The translations under genes and the position numbers were made by a program. A model generated the notes under the pieces. The model was not told the DNA's origin. It saw nothing but the letters and a program-made list of their open reading frames with translations, and ran no database searches. This document shows positions 1-7,606 of a stretch of DNA of 64,000 nucleotides, piece after piece; position 1 is the stretch's first letter; every line of letters begins with the position of its first letter. The DNA is taken from positions 25,598 to 89,597 of the forward strand of contig NZ_JAKSYC010000163.1 in NCBI RefSeq assembly GCF_022829585.1, read 5' to 3'. Origin of the DNA: Methylobacterium sp. J-026 (GTDB lineage: Bacteria > Pseudomonadota > Alphaproteobacteria > Rhizobiales > Beijerinckiaceae).

Positions 1-604
1 CCGGGACGGACACCGCCTGCCGCACCGCCTCGGCCGCCCGGGAGGTGGAGAAATGCGCCAGCATGATCGCGTCGCAATCGGCCAGCTCCGGCGCCCGCGC
101 GGCGATCAGCCGGTTGTGGGTCTCGGCGTCACCGGCGCGCAGGCGCGCCATGGCGTCGTCCACCAGGATCGTCCGCAGGGTCGCCGGGCGCCCGGCCTGG
201 CCGACGAATTCCTCGAACTCGTCGGTCATCGTGCCGATGGAGGGGCCGAAGGTCGCCAGCATGCCGATGCGCGTGCCCTGCGCGATGGCCGCGCGGAATA
301 TCGCCTCGTTGGGCTTCAGGACCGGGATCGGTACGGTCGCGATCAGCCGGTCGATGGCCGGCCCGAAGGCCGAGCAGGTAATCAGGATGCCGTCGGCGCC
401 TATGTCGTGGCCGTAGCGGCCGAAGCGCACGAAGCGCTCGATCATGCCCTCCGAGATCGCCCCCGGCTCCCTCGCCCGGTCCAGCGACAGGCCGTCGTCG
501 AGGAGATTGACCGTCTCGGCCTCGGGCCATCGCTCCGCGAACGCCGCCTGGATCGGCACCATGGCGACCGGCGTCGCGTGCAGGAGGACGATGCGGGGTG
601 CCAT
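1..604 (-). CDS. Asp/Glu/hydantoin racemase-family protein (3' end beyond window)
   Basis: About 201 codons are visible; the C-terminus lies outside the window. The ATG at 604 is preceded by a GGAAG-type ribosome site. The chain starts MAPRIVLLHATP and carries the first catalytic-type cysteine in ILITCSAFG (about residue 77). This matches the Asp/Glu racemase fold, whose members racemise or isomerise small acids in the cytoplasm. The stretch where a second catalytic cysteine is expected reads MLAHFSTS and has none, so true two-base racemase activity is doubtful. A LacI-type operator lies 38 bases upstream, tying the gene to the neighbouring hydroxy-acid cluster. The family assignment is fairly sure; the substrate is unknown. 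Confidence 0.72.
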   Translation of the reverse strand, partial: MAPRIVLLHATPVAMVPIQAAFAERWPEAETVNLLDDGLSLDRAREPGAISEGMIERFVRFGRYGHDIGADGILITCSAFGPAIDRLIATVPIPVLKPNEAIFRAAIAQGTRIGMLATFGPSIGTMTDEFEEFVGQAGRPATLRTILVDDAMARLRAGDAETHNRLIAARAPELADCDAIMLAHFSTSRAAEAVRQAVSVP

Positions 605-641
605 GCTGTCTTCCGGGTTCGGAGCGGAGGGGCAATCGCGT

Positions 642-655
642 TGTAAGCGATTTCA
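642..655. promoter_or_regulatory. Probable LacI-family operator before the racemase gene
   Basis: The 14-mer TGTAAGCGATTTCA matches 12 of 14 positions of the perfect palindrome at 1823-1836 on the other side of the regulator gene. It lies between the regulator's 3' end and the racemase start at 604. It fits the classic LacI/GalR palindrome with a central CG. Confidence 0.68.
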
Positions 656-678
656 AATAGGTGGCAAGATAGCGCCGG

Positions 679-1728
679 TCACCCGGGATCGCGCCGGGGC
701 GGCGCCGTGCTGGCCCGCAGGATCAGCTCGGCGTCGATCTCGGTGACCCGCACGACCGGGCGGCCCTGGATCCGGGCGATCAGATGGTCCCCGGCGGCGT
801 GGCCGATCTCGGCCGAGTGGATGCGGATCGTGGTCAGGGGCGGATCGAGGAAGGGCGCGAAGTCGGAATCGTTGTGGCCGATCACCGACAGGTCGCCCGG
901 AACATCGAGGCCGCGGGCGCGGGCCTCGATCATCGCCCCGAAGGCGATCTGATCCGTGCCGCAGATGATCGCGGTCGGGGGCGGCCCGCCGGCCAGCATC
1001 TGACGGAATCCGTCACGGCCGCCGCCGATCCCGTAGGAGATCTCGATGTCGTGCTCCGGGGCGAGCCGCAGGCCGCGGACGGCGAGCGCCTGCGCGATGC
1101 CGGTCACCCGGGCACCGCCGCGGTCGTTGTCCCTGCGCAGGCCGGAGATCACCCCGATCCGCCGGTGGCCGAGATCCATCAGGTAATTGGCCGCCCGGGC
1201 CGCCGAGGCGGCGTTGTCGAAGCCCACGCAGGGGCGCTCCCGCGACAGGCTGAAGGTCTGCACCATCGGGATCCCGTGCCGGGCGATGCGGGCGTGCAGG
1301 TCCGGATGGTGGATGTCGCCGACCAGCATCAGCCCGTCGACGCCCCGCTCCAGCAGGAAGGTCGCCTCCCGCAGTTCGTCGTCCAGGTCATAGCCGGCAT
1401 TGGCGGCGACCAGGGTGTAGCCCGCCTGCCGGAGGCGATCCTGGACGCTCGACAGGACGCGCACGAAGGCCTCGTTCTCGATGTTGGGCACCACCGCGCC
1501 CACCGCCATGAACCGGCGGGTGGAGAGCGCCCGGGCGGCCCCGTTGGCGACGAAGCCGAGATCCTGCGCGGCGCGGATCACCGCCTCGCGCTTGTCCGCC
1601 CGGACCCCGGCGGAACCGTTCAAGACCCGGGACACGGTGGCGGTGGAGACGCCGGCGCGGCGGGCGACGTCCCGCGCCACCGGGCTGCGCGGCAGCGCTT
1701 CGAGGATCTCACCCGGCAGGTCCAGCAC
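679..1728 (-). CDS. LacI/GalR-family transcriptional regulator
   Basis: This is a repressor-type DNA-binding protein of about 349 residues. The helix-turn-helix reads RDVARRAGVSTATVSRVLNG, followed by a periplasmic-binding-like sensor domain with the typical SVIGHNDSDFAPFLDPPLTT segment. I chose GTG 1728 because GGGAGAG lies 10 bases upstream. A TTG at 1773 would extend the frame, and GTG 1680 would start directly at the helix-turn-helix. The gene is divergent from the alpha-hydroxy-acid oxidase gene and tandem to the racemase gene, and both have matching operators. It probably represses the cluster until a sugar acid or hydroxy acid ligand binds. The ligand is inferred only from context. Confidence 0.88.
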   Translation of the reverse strand: MLDLPGEILEALPRSPVARDVARRAGVSTATVSRVLNGSAGVRADKREAVIRAAQDLGFVANGAARALSTRRFMAVGAVVPNIENEAFVRVLSSVQDRLRQAGYTLVAANAGYDLDDELREATFLLERGVDGLMLVGDIHHPDLHARIARHGIPMVQTFSLSRERPCVGFDNAASAARAANYLMDLGHRRIGVISGLRRDNDRGGARVTGIAQALAVRGLRLAPEHDIEISYGIGGGRDGFRQMLAGGPPPTAIICGTDQIAFGAMIEARARGLDVPGDLSVIGHNDSDFAPFLDPPLTTIRIHSAEIGHAAGDHLIARIQGRPVVRVTEIDAELILRASTAPPRRDPG

Positions 1729-1794
1729 GGAAATCGGTCTCTCCCTCGGCCCGTATCCTCCCGGTTCCGCCAAGCGGGCCGGGTCGGCAGTATA

Positions 1795-1823
1795 TTGACA
1801 CCCGACCGGGCCGCTGGCTATCT
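1795..1823 (+). promoter_or_regulatory. Sigma70-type promoter of the oxidase gene
   Basis: A perfect -35 box TTGACA (1795-1800) is followed, after a 17-base spacer, by CTATCT (1818-1823) as -10. The LacI-type operator starts at the last base of the -10 box, so a bound repressor would block the start site. Confidence 0.6.
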
Positions 1824-1836
1824 GAAAGCGCTTTCA
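1823..1836. promoter_or_regulatory. Perfect LacI-family operator palindrome
   Basis: TGAAAGCGCTTTCA is a perfect 14-base palindrome. It sits on the presumed transcription start of the oxidase gene and 94 bases from the regulator start, so it could serve both oxidase repression and autoregulation. Confidence 0.8.
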
Positions 1837-1860
1837 AAAACGACCCGCAGGGAGGACCCG

Positions 1861-3168
1861 ATGGCGATGCTCGACCCGCCGGCTTCCGGACCGGGAGCAC
1901 CCGAGCGCGACGCGCCGACCATCGGCGGCGCCGATGCGACCGCGGCCGGCATCGCCGCCCCGCAGGCGATCGTCACGAGTCTGAAGCGCAGCGACGCGGC
2001 CACCCCCTACCGGTTCCGCGACCTGCTGGCGCTCGACGATTTCGAGCGCCACGCAAGGCGGCTCCTGCCGCCGATGATCTTCCAGTACGTGTCCGGCGGG
2101 GTCGAAACCGGCGCCGCCCTGGCGCACGGTCGCGGCGCCTATGCCGACTACGCGTTCCTGCCGCGGCTGATGCGCGATACCTCGGCGCGGGACACCGCCA
2201 CCACGCTGTTCGGCCACACCTACGCGGCGCCCTTCGGGATCGGGCCGCTCGGCGGGGCCGCCTTCATCGCCTACCGGGGCGACCTCGTCCTGGCCGAGGC
2301 GGCGCGGCGGATGAACCTGCCGATGTGCCTCAGCGCCTCCTCGCTGATCAAGCTGGAGGACGTGCACGCCCAGAACCCGCAGGCCTGGTTCCAGGGCTAC
2401 CTGCCGGGCGACCAGAACCGGATCGATCGCCTCCTCGACCGGGTCGCCGCCACCGGCTACCGGACCTTCGTGGTGACCGCCGACACGCCGACGCTCGGCA
2501 ACCGGGAGCACAACACCCGCAGCGGCTTCTCCATGCCGATCAAGGTCACGCCCAAGGTGGCGTGGCAGAGCGCGACGCACCCGCGCTGGCTGCTCGGCAC
2601 CGTCGCCCGGACCTTCCTGAAGCACGGGGCGCCGCATTTCGAGAACACGGAGGCCGAGCGCGGGCCGCCGATGATGTCGCAAGGGGCGGTGCGCAACACC
2701 ATCGCCCGCGACCAGCTCTCGTGGAAGAACCTGGAGGCGATCCGGAAACGGTGGACCGGCAACCTGCTGGTGAAGGGCCTGCTGGCCCCGGCGGATGTCG
2801 AGATCGCCCGGGAATGCGGCGCCGACGGCGTGATCCTCTCGACCCATGGCGGCCGCCAGCTCGATTACGCCGTCGCGCCGCTGGACGTGCTGCCGGAGAT
2901 CGCGGCCCGTAAAGGGGGGCTGAAGATCATCGTCGACAGCGGCATCCGCCGGGGCACCGACGTGATGAAGGCCCTGGCGCTCGGCGCTGATTTCGTCCTG
3001 CTCGGCCGGCCGTTCATGTTCGGCGCCGCGCTGGGCAGCGTCGCGGGTGTCGAGCACGCGATGCGGATCCTGAAGGAGGAGCTCAACCGCGACATGGCGC
3101 TGATCGGGGTGAACCGCCTGTCGGAACTCAATCCCGACTTCCTGCGCCGCGTCCCGCGGCGGGGCTGA
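1861..3168 (+). CDS. FMN-dependent alpha-hydroxy-acid oxidase/dehydrogenase
   Basis: The 435-residue protein oxidises a 2-hydroxy acid to a 2-oxo acid with FMN (lactate oxidase, glycolate oxidase and LldD superfamily). It starts at ATG 1861 behind GGGAGGA. A substrate-barrel motif SASSLIKLEDV lies near residue 160. The catalytic histidine and substrate arginine lie in STHGGRQLD (about 327-335; the usual form is SNHGGRQLD), and the FMN-phosphate loop IIVDSGIRRGTDVMKAL follows. The first ~45 residues are a low-complexity Ala/Pro leader not typical of the family. The next gene begins 13 bases later, so they are probably co-transcribed. Substrate specificity cannot be read from sequence; the lactonase and uronate dehydrogenase neighbours suggest a sugar-derived or aliphatic hydroxy acid. 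Confidence 0.87.
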   Translation: MAMLDPPASGPGAPERDAPTIGGADATAAGIAAPQAIVTSLKRSDAATPYRFRDLLALDDFERHARRLLPPMIFQYVSGGVETGAALAHGRGAYADYAFLPRLMRDTSARDTATTLFGHTYAAPFGIGPLGGAAFIAYRGDLVLAEAARRMNLPMCLSASSLIKLEDVHAQNPQAWFQGYLPGDQNRIDRLLDRVAATGYRTFVVTADTPTLGNREHNTRSGFSMPIKVTPKVAWQSATHPRWLLGTVARTFLKHGAPHFENTEAERGPPMMSQGAVRNTIARDQLSWKNLEAIRKRWTGNLLVKGLLAPADVEIARECGADGVILSTHGGRQLDYAVAPLDVLPEIAARKGGLKIIVDSGIRRGTDVMKALALGADFVLLGRPFMFGAALGSVAGVEHAMRILKEELNRDMALIGVNRLSELNPDFLRRVPRRG

Positions 3169-3181
3169 TCCGGAGACCGCC

Positions 3182-4240
3182 ATGCCCCATCCCGCTCCCC
3201 TCGGCCTCGCCTTCGTCGGCTGCTTCACCACAGAGCGGCGTCGGGCGCGCGGCCAGGGTATCGATGTCTACCGGGTCGGGGGCGGACTGGAGGCGTGGAC
3301 ACATCTCGGCCGGGTCGAAGGCCTCGTGAACCCCTCCTTCCTGGTCTCGGATCCGGGGCGCGGCGTGCTCTACACGGTCCAGGGTGACGGCGCGGCGGCG
3401 AGCGCCTTCGCGGTCGAACCGGACGGCGGCCTGCGCGCCCTCGGCAGCGCCGGGACCGGCGGCACCAACAGCGTGCATCAGGCCCTCGAACCGGGCGGGC
3501 GATTCCTGATCCTCGCCAACTACGCCAGCGGCTCGGTGGCGCTTCTGCCGGTCGGCGCTGCGGGTGCGCTGGCGCCGGCGAGCCACATCCTGTCACTCCC
3601 GGGCGAGCCCGGTCCCCACCGGACCGAGCAGGCCTGCGCCCATCCCCACCACGTGGTTCTGGCGCCCGACGGGAGGCACGTGATCGTGCCCGACAAGGGC
3701 CTCGACCGGGTCTTCGTCCTGCGGCTGGAGGGCGAGCGGCTCGCCATCGCGTCGGAGACCGCGATGCGCCCCGGTGCCGGGCCGCGCCACATCGCGTTTC
3801 ACCCGGGCCGGCCACTGGCCTTCCTGGTCAACGAGCTTGAGTCGAGCATCGCCACCTGCCGCTGGGACGGCAGGACCGGCACCCTGGCGCCCCTGCATCT
3901 CGCCCCGACACTACCGCCGGATTTCTTCGGCGCGAGCACGGCTGCGGCGATCGTGGTGACGCCGGACGGGCGGTTCGTCTACGCGTCGAACCGCGGCCAG
4001 GACGGGATCGCGCGGTTCCGTGTGGACGCGGAAGCGGGTCGGCTCGAGCCCACCGGCTGGACGCCCTCGGGTGGCCGCGACCCGCGCTTCATGACGCTGG
4101 CGCCGGACGGGCGGCATCTCCTCGTCGCCAACGAGCAGGGCGACTGCCTCGTGGAATTCGCCATCGAGGCCGGGAGCGGAGACCTAACGCGGACGGGGTC
4201 GCGCCCGAGCCTCAGCCCCTGCACGATCGCATTCCTGTGA
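3182..4240 (+). CDS. Lactonase-family seven-bladed beta-propeller protein
   Basis: The 352-residue protein is of the 6-phosphogluconolactonase/carboxymuconate cyclase type (YbhE-like, PF10282 family). It would hydrolyse a sugar-acid lactone in the cytoplasm; no signal peptide is seen. Repeated blade motifs of the form APDGRHVIVPDKG, TPDGRFVYASNRG and APDGRHLLVANEQG are visible, as is the conserved PRHIAFHP. GGAGA precedes ATG 3182. It is downstream of the oxidase with a 13-base gap and upstream of a carrier and a uronate dehydrogenase-like gene. Uronate dehydrogenase makes an aldaro-lactone, which fits a lactonase in the same cluster. Confidence 0.84.
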   Translation: MPHPAPLGLAFVGCFTTERRRARGQGIDVYRVGGGLEAWTHLGRVEGLVNPSFLVSDPGRGVLYTVQGDGAAASAFAVEPDGGLRALGSAGTGGTNSVHQALEPGGRFLILANYASGSVALLPVGAAGALAPASHILSLPGEPGPHRTEQACAHPHHVVLAPDGRHVIVPDKGLDRVFVLRLEGERLAIASETAMRPGAGPRHIAFHPGRPLAFLVNELESSIATCRWDGRTGTLAPLHLAPTLPPDFFGASTAAAIVVTPDGRFVYASNRGQDGIARFRVDAEAGRLEPTGWTPSGGRDPRFMTLAPDGRHLLVANEQGDCLVEFAIEAGSGDLTRTGSRPSLSPCTIAFL

Positions 4241-4290
4241 CGGAGGTCGAGCGCGTCTTTGATTTTCACGACGGGTCCGATCCGCCACGA

Positions 4291-4315
4291 CCCTCCCCCC
4301 CTCTGCGGGGGAGGG
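4291..4315. repeat. C-rich/G-rich hairpin repeat, copy 1
   Basis: CCCTCCCCC and CGGGGGAGGG arms flank CTCTG. Nearly the same element recurs at 18938-18966. It sits between the lactonase gene and the next carrier and may act as a transcript-end hairpin, although no T-run follows. Confidence 0.6.
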
Positions 4316-4335
4316 AAATTCCGAACCGGACCGCG

Positions 4336-4392
4336 GCTATACTTTAAAATAAGCCTATAAAAACAAATCAATAAGAAAAATCAGAATCATCC
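4336..4392 (+). promoter_or_regulatory. AT-rich leader with possible -10 box before the MFS gene
   Basis: This ~57-base tract is strongly A+T rich in a ~70% GC setting and holds TATACT (4338-4343), a good -10 match. No convincing -35 is seen 16-18 bases upstream. It suggests a separate promoter for the carrier/dehydrogenase pair. Confidence 0.4.
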
Positions 4393-4405
4393 CGGAGGAA
4401 ACGCC

Positions 4406-5701
4406 ATGTTCGATAAGCGCTACAGGTTCCTGATCGCGATCCTGCTGTTCATCGCCGGAATCATCAATTACATGGACCGCGCCGCGCTCGGCGTGGCGGC
4501 GCCGTTCGTGAAGCAGGACCTGAACCTGTCGCCCTCGGAACTGGGCGTCATCTTCAGCACATTCTTCTTCGGATACGCGATCTTCGCCTTCGTGGGCGGC
4601 CAGCTCGCCGACCGCTTCGGCCCGCGCAGCGTCTACAGCTGGGCCGCCGCCGCCTGGTCGATCCTGTGCATGCTCACGGGCGCCGTGACCGGCTTCACCC
4701 AGATGTTCGTGGTCCGCGCCCTGTTCGGTTTCGCCGAGGGGCCGATGAACTCGACCACGAACCGGACCATCACCACGTGGTTCCCCCGCGAGGAGACCGC
4801 CCGGACCATCGGATTCACCTTCTCGGGCCAGACCGTGGGCAGCGCCGTCGCGGCCCCGGTGGTCGGCCTGCTGGCCATCCAGTACGGCTGGCGGGTGGCG
4901 TTCGTGGCGATCGGCGCCTTGGGGCTGCTCTGGGTCGTTGCGTGGCGCCTCCTGATGACCGACCGGCCCCAGGACAATCCCCGGGTCGGTCCGGAGGAGG
5001 TCGCCCTCGTCGAGCGCAGCCGGGCGGTGACCCATCTCGCGCCGTCCGACCACGCGCGCTCCCTGCGCGACTACCTGTTCCTGCCGAGCACGCTGTCGCT
5101 CGGGCTCGGCATGTTCGCGGTGAACTACACCCTCTACATCTTCCTCTCGTGGCTCCCGAGCTACCTCACCGACGCCCTGCACATGCCGGTCAAGGAGATG
5201 GCGCTGGTCGCCGCGATCCCCTGGGCCTGCGGTTTCGTCGGGTATGTCGGCGGGGGCGTGATCGCCGATCTCGTCTACACGCGCATGGGCGACAAGCTGG
5301 CGGCCCGGAAGATCACCACGATCGTGCCGCTCGCCGTTGCGGGGTTCGCGCTGATCGCGGTCAACGCCGCGGGAAGCACCGCCATGGCGGTCACGCTCAT
5401 CGCCCTGGCCGTGCTGATGCTGACGAGTTCGGTGCAATCCTGCTGGGCGACGATCCACGAGCTGGTGCCGGAGGCGCGGGTCGGGGGCGTGAGCGGCTTC
5501 ATCCACCTGCTGAGCAACATCTCCGGCATCATCGGGCCCACCGCCACCGGCCTCGCCGTGCAGCATCTCGGTGGCTACGCCAGCGCCTTCGTGATCGCGG
5601 CCCTGATCGCCGCCGCCGGCGTCGTCGCCATGGCGATCTTCGTGCGGCGGCCCCGCGTCCCGGAGGCGGCCGGGCCCCTGAGCGCGGCCAAGGCCGCCTG
5701 A
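4406..5701 (+). CDS. MFS transporter, anion:cation symporter type
   Basis: The 431-residue protein has 12 predicted membrane spans. It begins with the ACS-family pattern around NYMDRAALGVAAPFV and has the loop 2-3 signature GGQLADRFGPR. This family imports hexuronates, glucarate, galactonate and similar acids with protons. GGAGGAAACGCC precedes ATG 4406. The uronate dehydrogenase-like gene begins 17 bases after its stop, so this carrier probably brings in the acid used by that enzyme. It is the first of two ACS-type carriers in the cluster; the second, at 7607, may handle a different acid. Confidence 0.86.
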   Translation: MFDKRYRFLIAILLFIAGIINYMDRAALGVAAPFVKQDLNLSPSELGVIFSTFFFGYAIFAFVGGQLADRFGPRSVYSWAAAAWSILCMLTGAVTGFTQMFVVRALFGFAEGPMNSTTNRTITTWFPREETARTIGFTFSGQTVGSAVAAPVVGLLAIQYGWRVAFVAIGALGLLWVVAWRLLMTDRPQDNPRVGPEEVALVERSRAVTHLAPSDHARSLRDYLFLPSTLSLGLGMFAVNYTLYIFLSWLPSYLTDALHMPVKEMALVAAIPWACGFVGYVGGGVIADLVYTRMGDKLAARKITTIVPLAVAGFALIAVNAAGSTAMAVTLIALAVLMLTSSVQSCWATIHELVPEARVGGVSGFIHLLSNISGIIGPTATGLAVQHLGGYASAFVIAALIAAAGVVAMAIFVRRPRVPEAAGPLSAAKAA

Positions 5702-5718
5702 TCCTGGAGCAGCATCCC

Positions 5719-6549
5719 ATGCATGCCGAAACCGTCCCGCACAGACCCGTCCTGCTCACCGGGGCCTCCGGCGCCCTCGGGCGGGTGCTGACCCGGGCCC
5801 TCGGCGCGGAGGGCTGGGCGCTCCGGCTGACCGACCGGGTGCCCTTCCCCAATCCACTGCCGGAGGGGGCGCGCTTCCAGCTGGCCGATCTGGAGGACGG
5901 GCCCGCGATCCTGCGCCTGGCGGAGGGCTGCGGCACGATCCTCCACTTCGGCGGGATCTCGGTGGAGCACCCGTTCGAGACGGTGATCGGTCCCAATATC
6001 CGCGGCCTCTACCACGCCTACGAGGCGGCCCGCCGGGAGGGGGCCCGGATGGTGTTCGCCTCGTCGAACCACGCGATCGGGTTCCACGAGCGGTCCGAGG
6101 TGCTGGACGACAACTGCGCCCTGGCGCCGGACGGCTATTACGGCCTGTCCAAGGCCTATGGCGAGCTGATGGGCGGCCTCTATCGCGACAAGCACGGGGT
6201 CGAGAGCGCCTTCCTGCGCATCGGCTCCTGCTTCCCGGAGCCCACCGACGCGCGGATGCTCGCCACCTGGCTGTCCTACGCCGACCTGACCCGCCTGGTT
6301 GTGCGGGCGACCCTGGCGCCGAGCCTCGGGCCGAAGGGCTCGGTGGTGATCTGGGGCGCCTCGAACAACCGCCGCATGACCTGGTGGCGGCAGGACGGCC
6401 GCGCGATCATCGGCTGGGCGCCCCAGGACAGCGCCGATTCCTACGCGGCGGCCCTGGAGGGGAAGACCAGCGGCAACCCGGTGGTGGAGCGCTACCAGGG
6501 CGGCGGCTTCACGGGGATGGACTATTCCCGGACGGAACCTCCGCGGTGA
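5719..6549 (+). CDS. udh: Uronate dehydrogenase-like NAD-dependent oxidoreductase
   Basis: The 276-residue short-chain (extended SDR) enzyme has the nucleotide-binding motif LLTGASGALG at the N-terminus. It also has HFGGISVEHPFE, FASSNHAIGF and the catalytic YYGLSKAYGE (Tyr-x-x-x-Lys). The GGISVE, SSNH and RIGSC blocks resemble, from memory, Agrobacterium/Pseudomonas uronate dehydrogenase, which oxidises galacturonate or glucuronate to the aldaro-lactone with NAD+. The start at ATG 5719 gives the expected family length. Coupling to the upstream carrier (17-base gap) and the lactonase at 3182 fits an oxidative uronate route. Related SDR sugar dehydrogenases remain an alternative. Confidence 0.78.
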   Translation: MHAETVPHRPVLLTGASGALGRVLTRALGAEGWALRLTDRVPFPNPLPEGARFQLADLEDGPAILRLAEGCGTILHFGGISVEHPFETVIGPNIRGLYHAYEAARREGARMVFASSNHAIGFHERSEVLDDNCALAPDGYYGLSKAYGELMGGLYRDKHGVESAFLRIGSCFPEPTDARMLATWLSYADLTRLVVRATLAPSLGPKGSVVIWGASNNRRMTWWRQDGRAIIGWAPQDSADSYAAALEGKTSGNPVVERYQGGGFTGMDYSRTEPPR

Positions 6550-6589
6550 CAGCAGGACGGCTGTTTCATCCGAGATCTCCCGAACGCAC

Positions 6590-6671
6590 CCTCATCCTGA
6601 GGTGCTGCGCAGCAGCCTCGGCAGAGGGATCCAGGGATCGCGCGGCAGGCTGGGGGCACCTCAGGATGAGG
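6590..6671. repeat. Long intergenic inverted repeat
   Basis: Arms CCTCATCCTGAGGTGC (6590-6605) and its exact reverse complement (6656-6671) enclose about 50 bases. The arm CCTCATCCTGAGG is a widespread intergenic repeat of alphaproteobacteria, from established knowledge. No other copy with this arm was noticed in the window. Confidence 0.8.
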
Positions 6672-6741
6672 CCGCATTCCAGATCCAGCTCTCTCGAACA
6701 GGGCCGGATCGACCCTTGAGTCGACAGTTTCTCAGAAAGCG

Positions 6742-7455
6742 ATGGGACACGGCATGGCGGACGAGCAGAACGCGACGCGGCTGAAATGCGCGCTGGTGGT
6801 GCGCGGCGCCTTCGACGCGCACGTCGTCCCCGCCTTCGAGGCGGCCGGGGGCCGGGTGGCGATCCACTGGGCGCCCACCGCCGTCATCATGACGGCGATC
6901 GAGGCCGGCGAGACGGCCGACGCGGTCCTGGTCCTGTCCGACGCCATGGACCGCCTGATCGCGGACGGCCGCATCGAGGCGGAGAGCCGGGTCGACGCGG
7001 TGCGCTCCCGCTATGGCATCGCCGTGAAGGCCGGCGCGGACCATCCCGATATCGCCACCGTCGAAGCGCTCAAGCGCACGCTGGTCGCGGCGCGGTCCGT
7101 GGCCTACTCGCGCACCGGCGCCAGCGGGATCTACTTCGCGGGCCTCCTGCCGCGGCTCGGCCTCGCCGAGGCGGTCAACGCCCGCGCGACCATCATCCCG
7201 CAGGGCTTCACCGCGGAGAAGCTCGTCTCCGGCGAGGCCGACATCGCGGTCCAGCAGATCAGCGAGCTGATGGTGGTGCCGGGCATCGAGGTGGTCGGCC
7301 CCCTTCCCGACCCGGTGCAGGAGGTCACGACCTTCTCGGCCGCGATCCTGCGCGGCGCCACCGACCGCGCCGGCGCCCTGCGCTTCCTCGCCGGCCTGAC
7401 CACGCCGGCAGCGGCATCGGCCTACCGCATCAGCGGTCTCGAGCCGGCCTTCTGA
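6742..7455 (+). CDS. Cytosolic ModA-like substrate-binding domain protein
   Basis: The protein has 237 residues from ATG 6742; an in-frame ATG at 6754 gives 233. It looks like the molybdate/extracytoplasmic binding-protein fold, with VAARSVAYSRTGASGIYFAGLLPRLG (split by YSRTGASG) and the closing segment EVTTFSAAILRGATD. There is no signal peptide and no ABC permease or ATPase nearby, so it probably does not serve an importer. Such solo proteins are often found among sugar-acid catabolic genes; their role is unproven. It lies between udh and a second carrier. Confidence 0.66.
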   Translation: MGHGMADEQNATRLKCALVVRGAFDAHVVPAFEAAGGRVAIHWAPTAVIMTAIEAGETADAVLVLSDAMDRLIADGRIEAESRVDAVRSRYGIAVKAGADHPDIATVEALKRTLVAARSVAYSRTGASGIYFAGLLPRLGLAEAVNARATIIPQGFTAEKLVSGEADIAVQQISELMVVPGIEVVGPLPDPVQEVTTFSAAILRGATDRAGALRFLAGLTTPAAASAYRISGLEPAF

Positions 7456-7606
7456 CCGCCCGCACCCGACGGGTCCCCGTTTTCGGGGGCGCAGCCGAGC
7501 GAGCCGATGCGGCACGGGACCCCGACCCTCTCGCGTCTCCAGATGACGTCCCTGGGCTCGCGATGACGGCACGGGCGGACAACAACCGAGAAACCACGAG
7601 GACACC

